A stretch of DNA of 64,000 bases from Nostoc linckia z4 (GTDB lineage: Bacteria; Cyanobacteriota; Cyanobacteriia; Cyanobacteriales; Nostocaceae), in contig NZ_LAHA01000006.1 in assembly GCF_002608075.1 (NCBI RefSeq), forward strand, positions 118,416 to 182,415, given 5' to 3'. The translations under genes and the position numbers were made by a program. Positions 1 through 10,570 of this stretch are shown here, one piece after another; within the stretch, counting starts at the first letter, position 1; each line of letters begins with the position of its first letter. The notes beneath the pieces are model-generated. The model did no database searches. It worked only from the letters and a program-made list of their open reading frames with translations, and was not told the origin of the DNA.

Positions 1-75
1 CCTTTCCCCATTCCCCTTTCCCCTTTTCCCATTCCCCATTCCCCTTTCCCCATTCCCCTTTCCCCATTCCCAGTA
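1..75. repeat. Short tandem C-rich repeat
   Basis: The first 75 bases are built from variations of CCCCATT and CCCCTTT in tandem. This is a low-complexity STRR-type repeat of the sort scattered between genes in Nostocales. The remaining bases to putA hold no gene that I can see. Confidence 0.8.
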
Positions 76-192
76 GAATTGGCAAATCTCAACTTGACTA
101 GGACTTAAAACAGTTACTAGAGTGAAAGCGTCAAAATAGAAGACACAGGTTTTGTACAAAAAACCTTGTCTTGAATAAGGAGTTTTTTATCA

Positions 193-3192
193 GTGGTATT
201 ACAAGTACAAACCAGCACCTACGAAGCTAAAACTCAAGAAATTGCTAAACAACTTCTAGCAGCTACCCAAGAAAATCGTTCGTTTTTTGCTTCCCTGCGC
301 GACCAAATGCGCTGGGATGATAAATTACTAGCTTGGGCTATGAGTAATCCAGGGTTGCGGGTGCAATTATTCCGGTTTATAGATACACTACCTGCTTTGC
401 ACAGTAAGTCAGAAATTGCCTCTCATTTACAAGAATATTTAGGGGATGAATCTGTAGAATTACCATCAGCTTTGAAGGGAATGCTAAACTTTGCTAACCC
501 TGACTCTGTACCAGGACAAGTTGCTGCTACAACCGTTGGTACGGCGGTTGAAACTCTTGCTCATAAATATATTGCTGGGGAAAATATTAAACAAGTCATC
601 AAAACAGTTGAACGGCTGCGAAAAGAAAAAATGGCCTTCACCATTGATTTACTTGGTGAAGCGGTAATTACTGAAGCCGAAGCCCAATCTTATCTAGAAC
701 GCTATCTGGAATTAATGCAACAATTGGTGGAAGCATCAAAGAATTGGGCAGTCATACCAGCCATTGATGAGGCAGATGGCGAATTGCTACCAAAAGTCCA
801 GGTTTCTGTTAAATTAACGGCGTTTTATTCGCAATTTGACCCATTAGATGCTAAAGGTAGTGAAGAACGAGTAAGCGATCGCATTCGTATTCTTTTACGT
901 CGTGCTAAAGAATTAGGTGCTGCTGTGCATTTTGATATGGAACAGTATGCCTATAAAGACATAACTCTGAATATCTTGAAAAAACTTCTATTAGAAGCAG
1001 AGTTTCGCCAACGTACAGACATTGGCATTACAATTCAAGCATATCTGCGTGATAGCGAGCAAGATGCTAAAAACGTCATTTCTTGGTTAAAACAGCGCGG
1101 TTATCCCCTAACAATCCGTTTGGTAAAAGGCGCATATTGGGATCAGGAAACTATCAAAGCAGCCCAAAAGCATTGGCCACAGCCAGTTTACAATGATAAA
1201 GCCGCAACAGACGCTAACTTTGAAGTTATCACTCAGTTATTGCTAGAAAATCATCAATATGTATATTCTGCCATTGGTAGCCATAATGTGCGATCGCACG
1301 CTCGTGCCATTGCCATAGCCGAAACTTTAAATGTCCCCCGCCGCCGCTTTGAATTACAAGTCCTCTACGGTATGGGTGATAAAGTCGCCAAGGCTTTGGT
1401 TGATAGGGGTTATCGGGTGAGAGTTTACTGTCCTTACGGTGAATTATTGCCTGGAATGGCATATTTGATTCGGCGATTGTTGGAAAATACCGCTAACAGT
1501 TCATTTTTAAGGCAAAATCTCGAAAATCGTCCCATTGAAGAACTTTTAGCACCGCCACTCCTAAAAGACGCGGAGACTGAGAGACACTCTGACGCGGAGA
1601 ATGAAAATTTCCCCGTGTCCTCTTCCTTCATCGGTGCTGCGGATACAGATTATGCTGAAGAGGAGGGTAGAAAAAAGGCTGCGGAGGCTTTTGCAAGCGT
1701 TCGTCAACAGTTGGGTAAAACTTATTTACCGTTGATTAATGGCGAGTATGTTAATACATCGGAATTTGTTGATTCTCTCAATCCTTCTAATTTTAGTGAG
1801 GTAGTGGGGAAAGTCGGATTAATCAGCGTTGAACAAGCTGAACAAGCTATGCAGGCTGCAAAGGCGGCGTTTCCTAAATGGCGGAAAACACCAGTTCAAG
1901 AACGCGCTAACATTCTGCGAAAAGCGGCTGATTTGATGGAACAACGCCGTGCTGAACTTTCCGCTTGGATGGTTTTGGAAGTGGGGAAACCTGTTAAGGA
2001 AGCTGATGGAGAGGTTTCCGAGGCGATAGATTTTTGTCGTTACTACGCCGAGGAAATGGAACGGTTAGATAAAGGTGTGGTTTACGACATACCGGGAGAA
2101 ACTAATCGTTATATTTACCAGCCACGGGGAATTGCTGTGGTGATTTCTCCTTGGAATTTTCCTTTGGCGATCGCTTGCGGAATGACAGTTGCAGCGCTAG
2201 TTTCTGGGAATTGTACTCTTCTCAAACCAGCGGAAACATCTTCTGTGATTGCCGCCAAATTCACAGAAATTTTAATTGCTGCTGGTTTTCCTAAAGGTGT
2301 ATTTCAATACGTACCAGGTAAGGGTTCCCAAGTCGGCGCTTATTTGGTAAATCATCCAGAGACACATATAATCGCTTTTACTGGTTCTCAAGAAGTTGGC
2401 TGTAGAATTTACGCAGAAGCAGCAACGCTAAAACCTGGGCAAAAGCACATGAAGCGAGTAATTGCAGAAATGGGAGGCAAAAACGCAATTATTGTGGATG
2501 AAAGTGCTGATTTAGACCAAGCAGTTGTTGGCGTAGTGCAATCAGCATTTGGTTACAGCGGCCAAAAATGTTCTGCTTGCTCGCGGGTAATTGTGCTGGA
2601 ACCGATTTATGATGTTTTTGTACAGCGGTTGGTGGAAGCTACAAAATCTCTGAACATTGGGGAAGCAGAGTTACCCAGTACCCAAGTCGGCCCGGTAATT
2701 GATGCCAATGCCCGCGATCGCATCCGCGAGTATATTGAAAAGGGTAAGGCAGAAGCAAAACTAGCCTTGGAGTTACCAGCACCATCACAGGGATATTTTA
2801 TCGGCCCTGTGATTTTTAGTGAAGTATCCCCCAATGCAGTAATTTCCCAACAAGAAATTTTTGGCCCTGTGCTAGCAGTAATTCGGGTAAAAGATTTCCC
2901 ACAAGCCTTAGCAGTAGCCAATGGAACTAACTACGCCTTGACTGGAGGACTTTATTCTCGAACACCTTCCCACATTCAACAGGCGTACACAGAATTTGAA
3001 GTCGGGAATTTGTACATCAACCGCACCATTACAGGTGCGATAGTTGCAAGACAACCCTTTGGCGGATTTAAACTTTCTGGAGTCGGTTCTAAGGCTGGAG
3101 GCCCTGATTATTTATTGCAATTCCTAGAACCACGCGCAGTCACAGAAAATATTCAGCGCCAAGGTTTTGCACCAATTGACGGAGTTGATTAA
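193..3192 (+). CDS. putA: Bifunctional proline dehydrogenase / delta-1-pyrroline-5-carboxylate dehydrogenase
   Basis: This 999-residue enzyme oxidises proline to glutamate in two steps, linking FAD-dependent proline dehydrogenase to an NAD-dependent aldehyde dehydrogenase. The PRODH half (about residues 100-450) has KLTAFYSQFDP, RLVKGAYWDQE and YGMGDKVAKALV. The ALDH half (about 510-990) has SPWNFPLAIACGM, FTGSQEVG, AEMGGKNA and the catalytic cysteine in GQKCSACSR. The start is GTG at 193, chosen because AAGGAG lies at 177-182 with good spacing. It lacks the N-terminal DNA-binding RHH of enterobacterial PutA. Residues about 459-480, in the linker between the two enzymes, are encoded by a dispersed repeat (core 1591-1620) also found inside recJ. 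A terminator follows at 3204-3227. The identification is secure. Confidence 0.95.
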   Translation: MVLQVQTSTYEAKTQEIAKQLLAATQENRSFFASLRDQMRWDDKLLAWAMSNPGLRVQLFRFIDTLPALHSKSEIASHLQEYLGDESVELPSALKGMLNFANPDSVPGQVAATTVGTAVETLAHKYIAGENIKQVIKTVERLRKEKMAFTIDLLGEAVITEAEAQSYLERYLELMQQLVEASKNWAVIPAIDEADGELLPKVQVSVKLTAFYSQFDPLDAKGSEERVSDRIRILLRRAKELGAAVHFDMEQYAYKDITLNILKKLLLEAEFRQRTDIGITIQAYLRDSEQDAKNVISWLKQRGYPLTIRLVKGAYWDQETIKAAQKHWPQPVYNDKAATDANFEVITQLLLENHQYVYSAIGSHNVRSHARAIAIAETLNVPRRRFELQVLYGMGDKVAKALVDRGYRVRVYCPYGELLPGMAYLIRRLLENTANSSFLRQNLENRPIEELLAPPLLKDAETERHSDAENENFPVSSSFIGAADTDYAEEEGRKKAAEAFASVRQQLGKTYLPLINGEYVNTSEFVDSLNPSNFSEVVGKVGLISVEQAEQAMQAAKAAFPKWRKTPVQERANILRKAADLMEQRRAELSAWMVLEVGKPVKEADGEVSEAIDFCRYYAEEMERLDKGVVYDIPGETNRYIYQPRGIAVVISPWNFPLAIACGMTVAALVSGNCTLLKPAETSSVIAAKFTEILIAAGFPKGVFQYVPGKGSQVGAYLVNHPETHIIAFTGSQEVGCRIYAEAATLKPGQKHMKRVIAEMGGKNAIIVDESADLDQAVVGVVQSAFGYSGQKCSACSRVIVLEPIYDVFVQRLVEATKSLNIGEAELPSTQVGPVIDANARDRIREYIEKGKAEAKLALELPAPSQGYFIGPVIFSEVSPNAVISQQEIFGPVLAVIRVKDFPQALAVANGTNYALTGGLYSRTPSHIQQAYTEFEVGNLYINRTITGAIVARQPFGGFKLSGVGSKAGGPDYLLQFLEPRAVTENIQRQGFAPIDGVD

Positions 3193-3203
3193 AGTATAAA
3201 ATT

Positions 3204-3227
3204 AAGTGGGGTCAACCCCACTTTTTT
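3204..3227 (+). terminator. Rho-independent terminator after putA
   Basis: AAGTGGGG (3204-3211), a TCAA loop and CCCCACTT (3216-3223) form a perfect 8-bp stem running into TTTTTT. It begins 11 bases after the putA stop codon. Confidence 0.9.
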
Positions 3228-3253
3228 AATATTTTAAAACTAGAAAGAGTTTG

Positions 3254-3697
3254 ATGAATAATTTAGTTATCAAAGTTGCTAAAATACCAGAGGAATTTCC
3301 AGCGATCGCTGCAATTAGAAAATCAGTTTTTCAAGAAGAACAAGGGGTAGATCCCGCCTTAGAGTTTGATGGCAAGGATGAAATATCTGAACATTTGCTA
3401 GCTTATTTAGATGATAAAGCTGTGGGCACTACCAGAATTAGATATTTAGATGACCAAACTGTCAAAATCGAAAGACTTGCTGTTTTGTCTACAGCTAGAG
3501 GGCAAGGTATTGGTAAGAAAATTATGGAAAATGCACTCTCGTTTATTGCTAGTAAAAATATTCGAGAAGTTGTGATTCATTCTCAAGAGTATATTAAAAG
3601 CTTTTATCAAAAACTTGGCTTTGTAGAAGAAGGAGAAATATTTGAAGAAGCTGGTATTGCTCATATAAAAATGAGAAAAGCTTTACATTTACCATAA
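3254..3697 (+). CDS. GNAT-family N-acetyltransferase
   Basis: The protein of about 147 residues has the GNAT fold signature. There is an acetyl-CoA pyrophosphate-binding loop, RLAVLSTARGQGIGKKIM, and a late segment SFYQKLGFVEEGEIFEEAGIAHIKM typical of the ElaA-like or YjcF-like subgroup. EEFPAIAAIRKSVFQEEQGV near the N-terminus also fits that subgroup. It would transfer acetyl from acetyl-CoA to an amine substrate that cannot be named from sequence. An in-frame TTG lies directly before the ATG; I take the ATG at 3254, since GAAAGAG just upstream can act as a ribosome site. It stands 60 bases after putA but beyond a strong terminator, so it probably has its own promoter. Confidence 0.85.
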   Translation: MNNLVIKVAKIPEEFPAIAAIRKSVFQEEQGVDPALEFDGKDEISEHLLAYLDDKAVGTTRIRYLDDQTVKIERLAVLSTARGQGIGKKIMENALSFIASKNIREVVIHSQEYIKSFYQKLGFVEEGEIFEEAGIAHIKMRKALHLP

Positions 3698-3729
3698 TTT
3701 AAGATTTTTATATCGATTATTTAATAAAT

Positions 3730-3765
3730 AAAATGCAAGATCCCTCTAATAGCATCTCGCATTTT
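3730..3765 (+). terminator. Terminator after the GNAT gene
   Basis: AAAATGCAAGAT (3730-3741) pairs with ATCTCGCATTTT (3754-3765) with one mismatch, and T residues close the right arm. It lies 33 bases after the GNAT stop codon. Confidence 0.75.
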
Positions 3766-3814
3766 TCAAATTTGTTATTTTTCTTTAGCTAGAATAATGA
3801 AGCGCTCATCACGA

Positions 3815-5779
3815 TTAAGCAATCACATCAAAATTGTTATTGGTTAGTGACACTCCACCAAATAGTTGGGCAAATTTTACTTGAGTAAACGTACCGCCAC
3901 TGCCATCTTGGTCAAAGTACAGCGCACCTGTAGTACCATCATAGATAAATCGCTGAGTGGCGGTTGTTGCAGATGTTCCAAGAGTAAACTGATTCGCTGA
4001 AAGTGAACCTATTGACAACTCGCCACCAAAACCAGCAGCCGATACCTGAATAAACTCGTTAGTTGCATTGAAGTCATAAATACTATCAACGCCATCATTG
4101 AAACTATTGAAAACAAAGGTATCAGTACCAGTTCCTCCATAAAGAGTATCATCATTGTTCCCACTGATGAGAATATCATTGCCAGCACCACCTTTGAGGG
4201 TGTTATTTCCTGAGGCAAAAAACGCAGACAGAATATCATTGCCATTGCCACCATTAAGTAAATTATCCCCTGATGAAAAGTCAACGTACAAGAAATCGCT
4301 ACCAGCACCACCATCGAGGGTGTTATTTCCTGAGGTAGTAAAGCCGAAATCGAAAGCTGGGACATTATCGGAGGCAAAAAGAAAATCATCACCATTGCCT
4401 CCCAAAAGTAGGTTGTCGCCTGTTGACAAATTAACATTCAAGGTGTCGTTACCAGCACCACCGTTGAGGGTATTATTACCAGAGGTGGTATAGATAGAGG
4501 TAACGTTTGGGAAATCAAAGTCGAAAACGCCAGTAGCAAAAAGATAATCATTGCCACTGTCACCATTAAGTAGGTTATCGCCTGTTGATAATCTAGCACT
4601 CAAGGTGTCTTCACCAGCACCACCGTTGAGGGTATTATTGCCAGACGAATAGCCAAAGAATTTTAACCCTTGCAAAAAGCTAATTAATAATAAGCTAGAG
4701 GTGGAGAGAGAATCGTTGCCATCGCCCCCTAAAAGCAGATTATTGCCTGTTAAATCGGATTCATCCAATACAACATCGTCGCCACTACCACCAATGAGAG
4801 TATCACTGCCTGCACCGCCCCTCAAAAGGTCGTTGCCACTCTTACCATCGATTTTGTCATTACCCCCTTGAGCATTGATGACATCATCTGAGTTGTCAAA
4901 GCCTTTGACATTGTTGTTTAAGTCGTTCAGGAAAGTGACTGTGTTCTTTCTGAAGACCGTGCTTTGGGTAAAGTTGGCATTGAAAACATCAAAGCTGTCC
5001 GTGATGCTAGTTTGCCCATAAAACAGAATATTGCCAACCTGGGCTAAATTGTCTAGGTTTTCCAGGGCAAAATTTTGCAGAATTACTTTTGGCTCCAACG
5101 AAGTTGCAAAGGCGATTTCTAAGTTGTTACCATTTTGAGTTAGTTGCAGATTTCTCGCAGTTTGCTCAAATTGTGTAAATTGCAAGGTATCCAAGGAGGC
5201 GAGGGTTGCAGGTGATGGATTTGAGCCTTTACCAATGCCACCGAAATCCGTGATAGTTGTAACAGTGCTTATGAAACCTAGAACAAATTTATCTTTGCCG
5301 CCGCCACCAGTTAATATTTTTTTGTTCCCACTGGCAAAAAAGACATCAAACGATTCACTATAGAAGGTATCGTCACCAGCACCACCGTTGAGGGTGTTAT
5401 TACCCAAAGCGCCAGAGGCAGAGAGAGTATCATTCCCATCGCCTCCAAACAGCAGGTTATCCCCTGATGAATAGTCAATATCTAAGTAATCGTCACCAGC
5501 GCCACCCTTGAGGGTGTTATTACCAATCGTACTAGGAAAGAATGAGAGAGAGCCAGAGGCAAGGAGAGTATCATTCCCATCGCCTCCAAACAGCAAGTTA
5601 TCACCTGATGAAAAGCCAATATAGTCAATATCTAAGTAATCGTCACCAGCGCCACCCTTGAGGGTGTTATTTCCTTCACCACCAATGAGAGTATCATTCC
5701 CCGCTTTACCATTAATCGTGTCCGTCTCATCAGTGCCCACTAGGCTATCATTACCTTTGGTTCCAATGATATTTGCCAT
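3815..5779 (-). CDS. RTX-type calcium-binding repeat protein
   Basis: This 654-residue acidic protein consists mostly of glycine- and aspartate-rich nonapeptides such as GGAGNDTL, GGDGNDTL and GKSGNDLL, which form calcium-binding parallel beta rolls after export. It opens directly with MANIIGTKGNDSLVG, without a cleaved signal peptide, as expected for type I secretion through a C-terminal signal. A non-repeat block lies at about residues 165-290. The last 100 residues (ending NNFDVIA) are the typical capped end of cyanobacterial RTX proteins. AGGAAGG lies just before the ATG. No enzymatic domain is recognisable and no HlyB/HlyD/TolC genes are adjacent. DNA-level repeats inside the gene, for example the two blocks around 5435-5525 and 5560-5665, make its length prone to change. 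Confidence 0.85.
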   Translation of the reverse strand: MANIIGTKGNDSLVGTDETDTINGKAGNDTLIGGEGNNTLKGGAGDDYLDIDYIGFSSGDNLLFGGDGNDTLLASGSLSFFPSTIGNNTLKGGAGDDYLDIDYSSGDNLLFGGDGNDTLSASGALGNNTLNGGAGDDTFYSESFDVFFASGNKKILTGGGGKDKFVLGFISTVTTITDFGGIGKGSNPSPATLASLDTLQFTQFEQTARNLQLTQNGNNLEIAFATSLEPKVILQNFALENLDNLAQVGNILFYGQTSITDSFDVFNANFTQSTVFRKNTVTFLNDLNNNVKGFDNSDDVINAQGGNDKIDGKSGNDLLRGGAGSDTLIGGSGDDVVLDESDLTGNNLLLGGDGNDSLSTSSLLLISFLQGLKFFGYSSGNNTLNGGAGEDTLSARLSTGDNLLNGDSGNDYLFATGVFDFDFPNVTSIYTTSGNNTLNGGAGNDTLNVNLSTGDNLLLGGNGDDFLFASDNVPAFDFGFTTSGNNTLDGGAGSDFLYVDFSSGDNLLNGGNGNDILSAFFASGNNTLKGGAGNDILISGNNDDTLYGGTGTDTFVFNSFNDGVDSIYDFNATNEFIQVSAAGFGGELSIGSLSANQFTLGTSATTATQRFIYDGTTGALYFDQDGSGGTFTQVKFAQLFGGVSLTNNNFDVIA

Positions 5780-6524
5780 AAATCTTACCTTCCTGAATCG
5801 ATTTTTTCAGTAGCTTGAAGTTCTAAACCTGCTTTTAATGCTGTTTTAAGACACAATGAACTCACTAAGAGTTCACATTTTTTGCAATACTTTCAAGTCA
5901 CCCTTAAGGGTTACCAATTTTTCCGAAAGATTCACTTTGTTGACCCGCCTGTGAGTAACACTTATCCAAATATGTAGGACTATCTAAGCCTTAAGCACTG
6001 TCAAATTCTTTAGGGTATGAACTGATGTAAATAGGCAGTTCCAACCTTTTTTCAATTATCTTTGATTCAGTAGTTATCGCTAACAAAGTGTCAATCAATC
6101 AAGCTGAAATGCCTAAAATTCACACTTTATCTTTGATTTGTTGTCAATGCATAAGTCTTACTGTCTTCAAAATACGGATAAACGTTCAGGGGAGAGGGAA
6201 AGTAATTTTCATGCTCTCGTTGTGAGCTATATGCCCGTAGGTATTTAGCTTGAAAATAGGGAACATCTAAATAACCTAATATTATTAGGTGCAGAATATT
6301 ACTTAGATGTCTATAGTTACAAACTCATCTTTGCATATTCTTCACATTTTTCGAGAAAAATTTATATAAAATTACTAATCTTTTTGTAATTTTTATATTT
6401 TTATCTTGATTGTAGCAATGTCCCAGTTGCCATATATCTAAAGGATCGAGAACATCAAGCGATCGCTTAATATGATTTTACAATTTTCTTTACAACTAAA
6501 AATGTAAGTGCGATCGCCAAGTAT
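5780..6524. other. 745-bp intergenic region with palindromes
   Basis: No ORF is convincing here. The stretch holds the RTX promoter side and two small perfect dyads: TGAACTC at 5857-5863 with GAGTTCA at 5869-5875, and the 12-bp palindrome ACCCTTAAGGGT at 5900-5911. Both sit 80-130 bases upstream of the RTX start and could be regulatory. The rest is AT-rich with two GCGATCG sites. Confidence 0.5.
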
Positions 6525-8735
6525 TTAAATTAGTGTTTGGTCGGTGTCAAAATCACTTTCACCCAAATATCGCATTAACATTGATTCTAATTGAAATACT
6601 CTAATTGGTTTGAGCAGATAGTCGTTAGCACCAGCTTGCAGAATCGAAATTTGCTCTTCTAAAAGTTCGCTAAAGCCCATCATTATCACCTGCAAGTCTT
6701 GGAAAGCAGGCTCTTGTCTCAGAATATTTAATAAATCCCAGCCACTAGCATCACCTACTAACTGGACATCTAACAATATTAAATCCGGCTCTAAGGTTTG
6801 TACCTGCTTTAAAAAATCATCATTACTATTGATCCACTTGACTTGGTAGCCAATTGTTTGCAGATAATCTTGTAAGACAATACCAGTATTTTGCTCATCT
6901 TCCACAAGCAAAATAATTTGATTTTGAGGAATAGCTAGAGAAGGCAATGTAGAGATAGTACAATTTTCTCCTTCTTCCTCATCTCTCAGATGAAATCGAT
7001 TAGGTAGAAATAAAGTAAACTGACTACCTTCTCCTAAAGTGGATGCAACAGTCACATCTCCACCATGTAAACGCGCTAATTTTCGTGTCAAAGCTAAACC
7101 TAAACCCGTGCCTTCATACTGCCGATTTAGCTTACTATCGAGCTGCTTAAATGGTTCAAATAAAAAATGAAACTGGCTTGAGTCAATTCCAATTCCAGTA
7201 TCAGAAACGATAAATTTCATTCCTTGGGGTACTTTTTTCACTACCAACGATACCTTACCTGCTGGGGTAAATTTAACAGCATTGGTAAGCAGATTCAGTA
7301 ACATTTGTTTGATGCGTCGTTCATCAGCAATACAAGTATCTGCTTCAGTATCGATTTCATATATGAGGTGCAATCCCTTTTCTAAAGCTGCATCGCGCAC
7401 CGTTGATATAGCATAGTTACATATCTCTGACACTGGTAAAGGTAAAAGCAACAATTCTTCCTTACCTGCTTCCACCTTAGACAAGTCCAAAATATCATTA
7501 ATCACTGCCAGTAACTGTTCGCCACTTGTGTATATACAATTAATGTATTCCTTTTGTTTTTCATTGAGAGAGCCAACTATTTCTTGTTGTAGCAATTGCG
7601 ATAAGCCCATGATGGCATTTAAAGGCGTTCGCAACTCGTGACTCATGGTTGCTAAAAATTCGCTTTTTGCTCGACTGGCTGCTTCTGCTGCTTCTTGGGA
7701 AGCACGTAGTTTTAGTTCTGTTTGCTTGCGTTCACTAATGTCCTCAATCATTGCTAGAAAAAACTCAGGTTGGCCATTGCTATCTGGAATCACACAAACA
7801 GAGATATGAGTCCAAACTAACCTACCATCAAGATGTAGGCAGCATCTTTGCATTTCAATACGATGTCTATCTACAACTTGTTCTTTAACTTCAACCTTTG
7901 AAGTTTTTCCTAAATCCGTGGAAATTTGTGACACCAATTGTTTGTAAATTTCTAAATCACCTTTTTGTGTGCAAACAAAATTTGTAAAGCGTTTGCCGTA
8001 GAACTCTTCTCGGCTGTATCCTAAAATGTCGCACAGTGCCCTATTAGTATCGACTATCTGGGCTTTCATATTTATAAGTGCAATTCCCATACAAGAGCGC
8101 TCAAAAACTGCGCGAAATTTCGCTTCACTTTGTTGCAACGCTTCCTGTGCAGCATTCCGCTGGTTTGCTTCCATCGCCAAGGTGACAAAATCTGCAATTG
8201 AGCCGGCAAAAGTTTCTTCCTCTAGAGTCCATTGACGACCTTCGCCTACGTGTTCGTGACAGACTACGCCTACCAAACGTCCGTCTAGCCAAATTGGTGC
8301 ATCCAGTAGAGATGTGATGCCAAAAACACAAAGATAAGACTCTGATAATTCTTGGGTTCTGATATCGTTTCTAGCATCTTCTACAGCAATGCTGCGTTCC
8401 TGTTCTAAAGCGTAAAAATAAGCGGGATAATTTTTTTTGAAAATCGAACTACCAAAACTATGTTCCTTAGTATTAGCATCGTATAAATCGATGCATTCCA
8501 TTCTTGAGCGTTCTTCATTATACAACCACACCCCGACTCGCTCAACTGAAAGCGTGCGAGCAGCGGTTTCTGTAATTTCTCTGATGGCCGCATTGAGATT
8601 ACCTTGCTGAAATGTTTTGCTCCTTGCCAGTTGCACCAAGGTTTGGCTTTTTTTTCGGCGACTATCTTCTCTAATTTGTAAACCCCCTTGGGCTTCGTTA
8701 TGCTGTGTGATATTTCTAGCAGCCACCACTTGCAT
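6525..8735 (-). CDS. Hybrid sensor histidine kinase (GAF-PAS-HisKA-HATPase-REC)
   Basis: This 736-residue signalling protein has a GAF domain (about residues 40-190), a PAS/PAC domain (about 200-330, ending [17 protein letters not shown]), a dimerisation/phosphoacceptor domain with [12 protein letters not shown], an ATPase domain with [16 protein letters not shown] and GTGLGLALT, and a C-terminal receiver (about 610-730) with LLVEDE, phosphoacceptor aspartate in LILLDVQL and lysine in LLKP. No transmembrane segment is seen, so it is probably cytoplasmic. The GAF sequence shows no obvious bilin-binding cysteine motif that I can be sure of. GAGGA precedes the ATG. No partner regulator lies next to it; output presumably goes through the receiver to another protein. 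The stimulus is unknown. Confidence 0.9.
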   Translation of the reverse strand: MQVVAARNITQHNEAQGGLQIREDSRRKKSQTLVQLARSKTFQQGNLNAAIREITETAARTLSVERVGVWLYNEERSRMECIDLYDANTKEHSFGSSIFKKNYPAYFYALEQERSIAVEDARNDIRTQELSESYLCVFGITSLLDAPIWLDGRLVGVVCHEHVGEGRQWTLEEETFAGSIADFVTLAMEANQRNAAQEALQQSEAKFRAVFERSCMGIALINMKAQIVDTNRALCDILGYSREEFYGKRFTNFVCTQKGDLEIYKQLVSQISTDLGKTSKVEVKEQVVDRHRIEMQRCCLHLDGRLVWTHISVCVIPDSNGQPEFFLAMIEDISERKQTELKLRASQEAAEAASRAKSEFLATMSHELRTPLNAIMGLSQLLQQEIVGSLNEKQKEYINCIYTSGEQLLAVINDILDLSKVEAGKEELLLLPLPVSEICNYAISTVRDAALEKGLHLIYEIDTEADTCIADERRIKQMLLNLLTNAVKFTPAGKVSLVVKKVPQGMKFIVSDTGIGIDSSQFHFLFEPFKQLDSKLNRQYEGTGLGLALTRKLARLHGGDVTVASTLGEGSQFTLFLPNRFHLRDEEEGENCTISTLPSLAIPQNQIILLVEDEQNTGIVLQDYLQTIGYQVKWINSNDDFLKQVQTLEPDLILLDVQLVGDASGWDLLNILRQEPAFQDLQVIMMGFSELLEEQISILQAGANDYLLKPIRVFQLESMLMRYLGESDFDTDQTLI

Positions 8736-9624
8736 GAGTTGTCCTCAAGAAGAAATAATTTTGCCTAGCAGTTCTACGGGAACGATAGAACGATGTTTGT
8801 ATAACTACAATTACTCCATAAGGTTTTTCATAACCGGAAACTATATTTGTTTTAATCAAATTTCCCATCTTGGAATAACGACTTCCAAAGTATAATTTGC
8901 CAATCAGTTCTCTGTCTTGATACCAGTCTTTTTTGCCTCAATGAATCATAATTGGCATTTAAAATTGTTTAGCTATCAAGTAGTATAGAATTTTTAAAAG
9001 TGGCTTGCACTGCCAATGTAATCATTACATCACTTAAGTATGTCTAGGTAAATAATTCTTGTTGGGATCGGGTAAGGATGTGGAAGGGAAAAGAGTTTGA
9101 GCGTTGTTTACTTTTCTTCACATAGCTTAACTTTTTTGTATTAATACCAATTCTGTATGAAGATGCACAGAATATTAAACGTAGACGCAAAGCGGCAAGA
9201 CAGAGGCTACCGCCAAGTACGCCTTCTCTACGAGAGGCTTTTGCCAACGCGCAGCGTCTCGTAGAAAAGAACGCCAAGAATAGAGAGTTACTCATTTAGT
9301 GGAGCTTTACATTAAATTGGTATAACTTACTTAATTAATTACCATAATCACTACCTTGATACCAACAAACACTACTCATTACCCTTGGATTTTTGGTTTG
9401 TCCTGACCTTTGTAGAAGAAGAGGACAAAGAGTCACAGGACAAAGTGAAAATGAGAAAACCCTTTGTCATTGACCATGCTGTTTTTTCCCTTGTTCCTCA
9501 TCCCCTTGTCTTTTTTCTTCTTCTGTGACTATTGGAATCCCCTGGAATTCCCCTACAGAAAGATATTTAATGACTTGAATTTTGCGAGAATTAAATTAAT
9601 GGTAGCTGTTGCCAAGGTGGAGCG
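8736..9624. other. 889-bp intergenic region with dispersed repeats
   Basis: No believable gene is present. Bases 9178-9275 carry a Nostoc-type repeat starting GTAGACGCAAAGCGG and continuing with CTACGAGAGGC and CAACGCGCAGCGTCTCG. A related start, GTAGACGCAAAGCG, occurs at about 47880. Bases about 9408-9530 contain two loosely complementary arms rich in AGAAGAAGAGGACAAAG and CTTTTTTCTTCTTCTG, able to fold on themselves. The ORF reading through the first repeat on the minus strand is an artefact. Confidence 0.6.
9178..9275. repeat. Dispersed Nostoc-type repeat
   Basis: A GC-richer block in AT-rich surroundings. It contains GTAGACGCAAAGCG, shared with the repeat at 47880-47917, and internal complementary pieces (CTACGAGAGGC and CGTCTCGTAGA). 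Confidence 0.55.
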
Positions 9625-10563
9625 ATGAGAGATAGTAATGTAAGAATTGTTTCCTTAATTCCGGGCGGAACAGAGATTTTAGCAGCATTAGGATTGGTGA
9701 ATGCGATTGTAGGGCGATCGCACGAATGCGATTATCCTCCAGAAATCGAAAATCGCCCTATTTGTACTCAAGCACGCTTAAACTCCAAGGCTTCCAGCAG
9801 CCAAATTCACGATGAAGTCAATAATTTACTGCAATCTGCTCTCAGTATCTATCAAATTAAAACAGATGTTTTACAGCAGTTGCAGCCTACTCACATTCTC
9901 ACTCAAGACCAGTGTGATGTCTGTGCTGTCAGCTTACAGGAAGTTGAAAAAGCAGTTGCTACACTCTTTGAGAGCCAACCCCAGATTATTTCTTTACAAC
10001 CCAATATTTTTCAAGATATTTGCGCTGACATTGAGCGAGTAGGCAACATTTTCGGCGTAGATTCAGTCAAACTCATTGAAAATTTAGTGGCTCGCGTCAA
10101 AATTTGTCAGCAAAGAATCCAAGGACTTGGTTTAAACGAGTTACCTACTGTAACTTGCATCGAATGGACTAATCCTTTGATGGTAGCAGCGAATTGGATT
10201 CCGGAATTAGTCAACTTGGCAGGAGGACAATCTCTGTTTAGTGTTGCCGGTCAACCTTCTCCCCACTTACCGTGGGAAACATTAATAGCAAGTAATCCTG
10301 ATGTCATTGTTTTTATGCCTTGCGGCTTTGATTTAAACCGCACCCGCCAAGAAGCCCAGCTGTTAACTCAACTGCCGGAATGGCAAAAACTCCACGCCAC
10401 CAAAACTGGTAGAATCTACATCACTGATGGTAATTCTTACTTCAATCGTCCGGGGCCGCGACTGGTAGATTCTCTAGAAATTTTGGCAGAAATTTTACAT
10501 CCAGAAATTTTTCAATACGGTTACAAAGGAACCGGTTGGGAAGTTTTATCTGTTGAGAATTAA
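9625..10563 (+). CDS. Cobalamin/iron-type ABC transporter substrate-binding protein (BtuF-like)
   Basis: This 312-residue protein has the class III periplasmic binding protein fold used for cobalamin, haem or siderophores. The N-terminus reads RIVSLIPGGTEILAALGLVNAIVGRSHECDYP, followed by HILTQDQCDVCAVS and a C-terminal lobe with NPDVIVFMPCGFDLNRT and YFNRPGPRLVDSLEILA. This is close to BtuF-like cobalamin-binding proteins. The conspicuous absence of any signal peptide suggests either a cytoplasmic binding protein or that the family is used differently in cyanobacteria. The ATG at 9625 is preceded by AAGGTGGAG. No BtuC or BtuD homologue is next to it; the neighbour on the other strand is the half manganese exporter pair, ending 8 bases away. 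Substrate is not certain. Confidence 0.75.
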   Translation: MRDSNVRIVSLIPGGTEILAALGLVNAIVGRSHECDYPPEIENRPICTQARLNSKASSSQIHDEVNNLLQSALSIYQIKTDVLQQLQPTHILTQDQCDVCAVSLQEVEKAVATLFESQPQIISLQPNIFQDICADIERVGNIFGVDSVKLIENLVARVKICQQRIQGLGLNELPTVTCIEWTNPLMVAANWIPELVNLAGGQSLFSVAGQPSPHLPWETLIASNPDVIVFMPCGFDLNRTRQEAQLLTQLPEWQKLHATKTGRIYITDGNSYFNRPGPRLVDSLEILAEILHPEIFQYGYKGTGWEVLSVEN

Positions 10564-10570
10564 CTTTTAA

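Noticed and set aside
9044-9295. 83-residue minus-strand ORF
   Set aside because: It reads through a dispersed Nostoc-type repeat (9178-9275), with low-complexity composition and no ribosome site.
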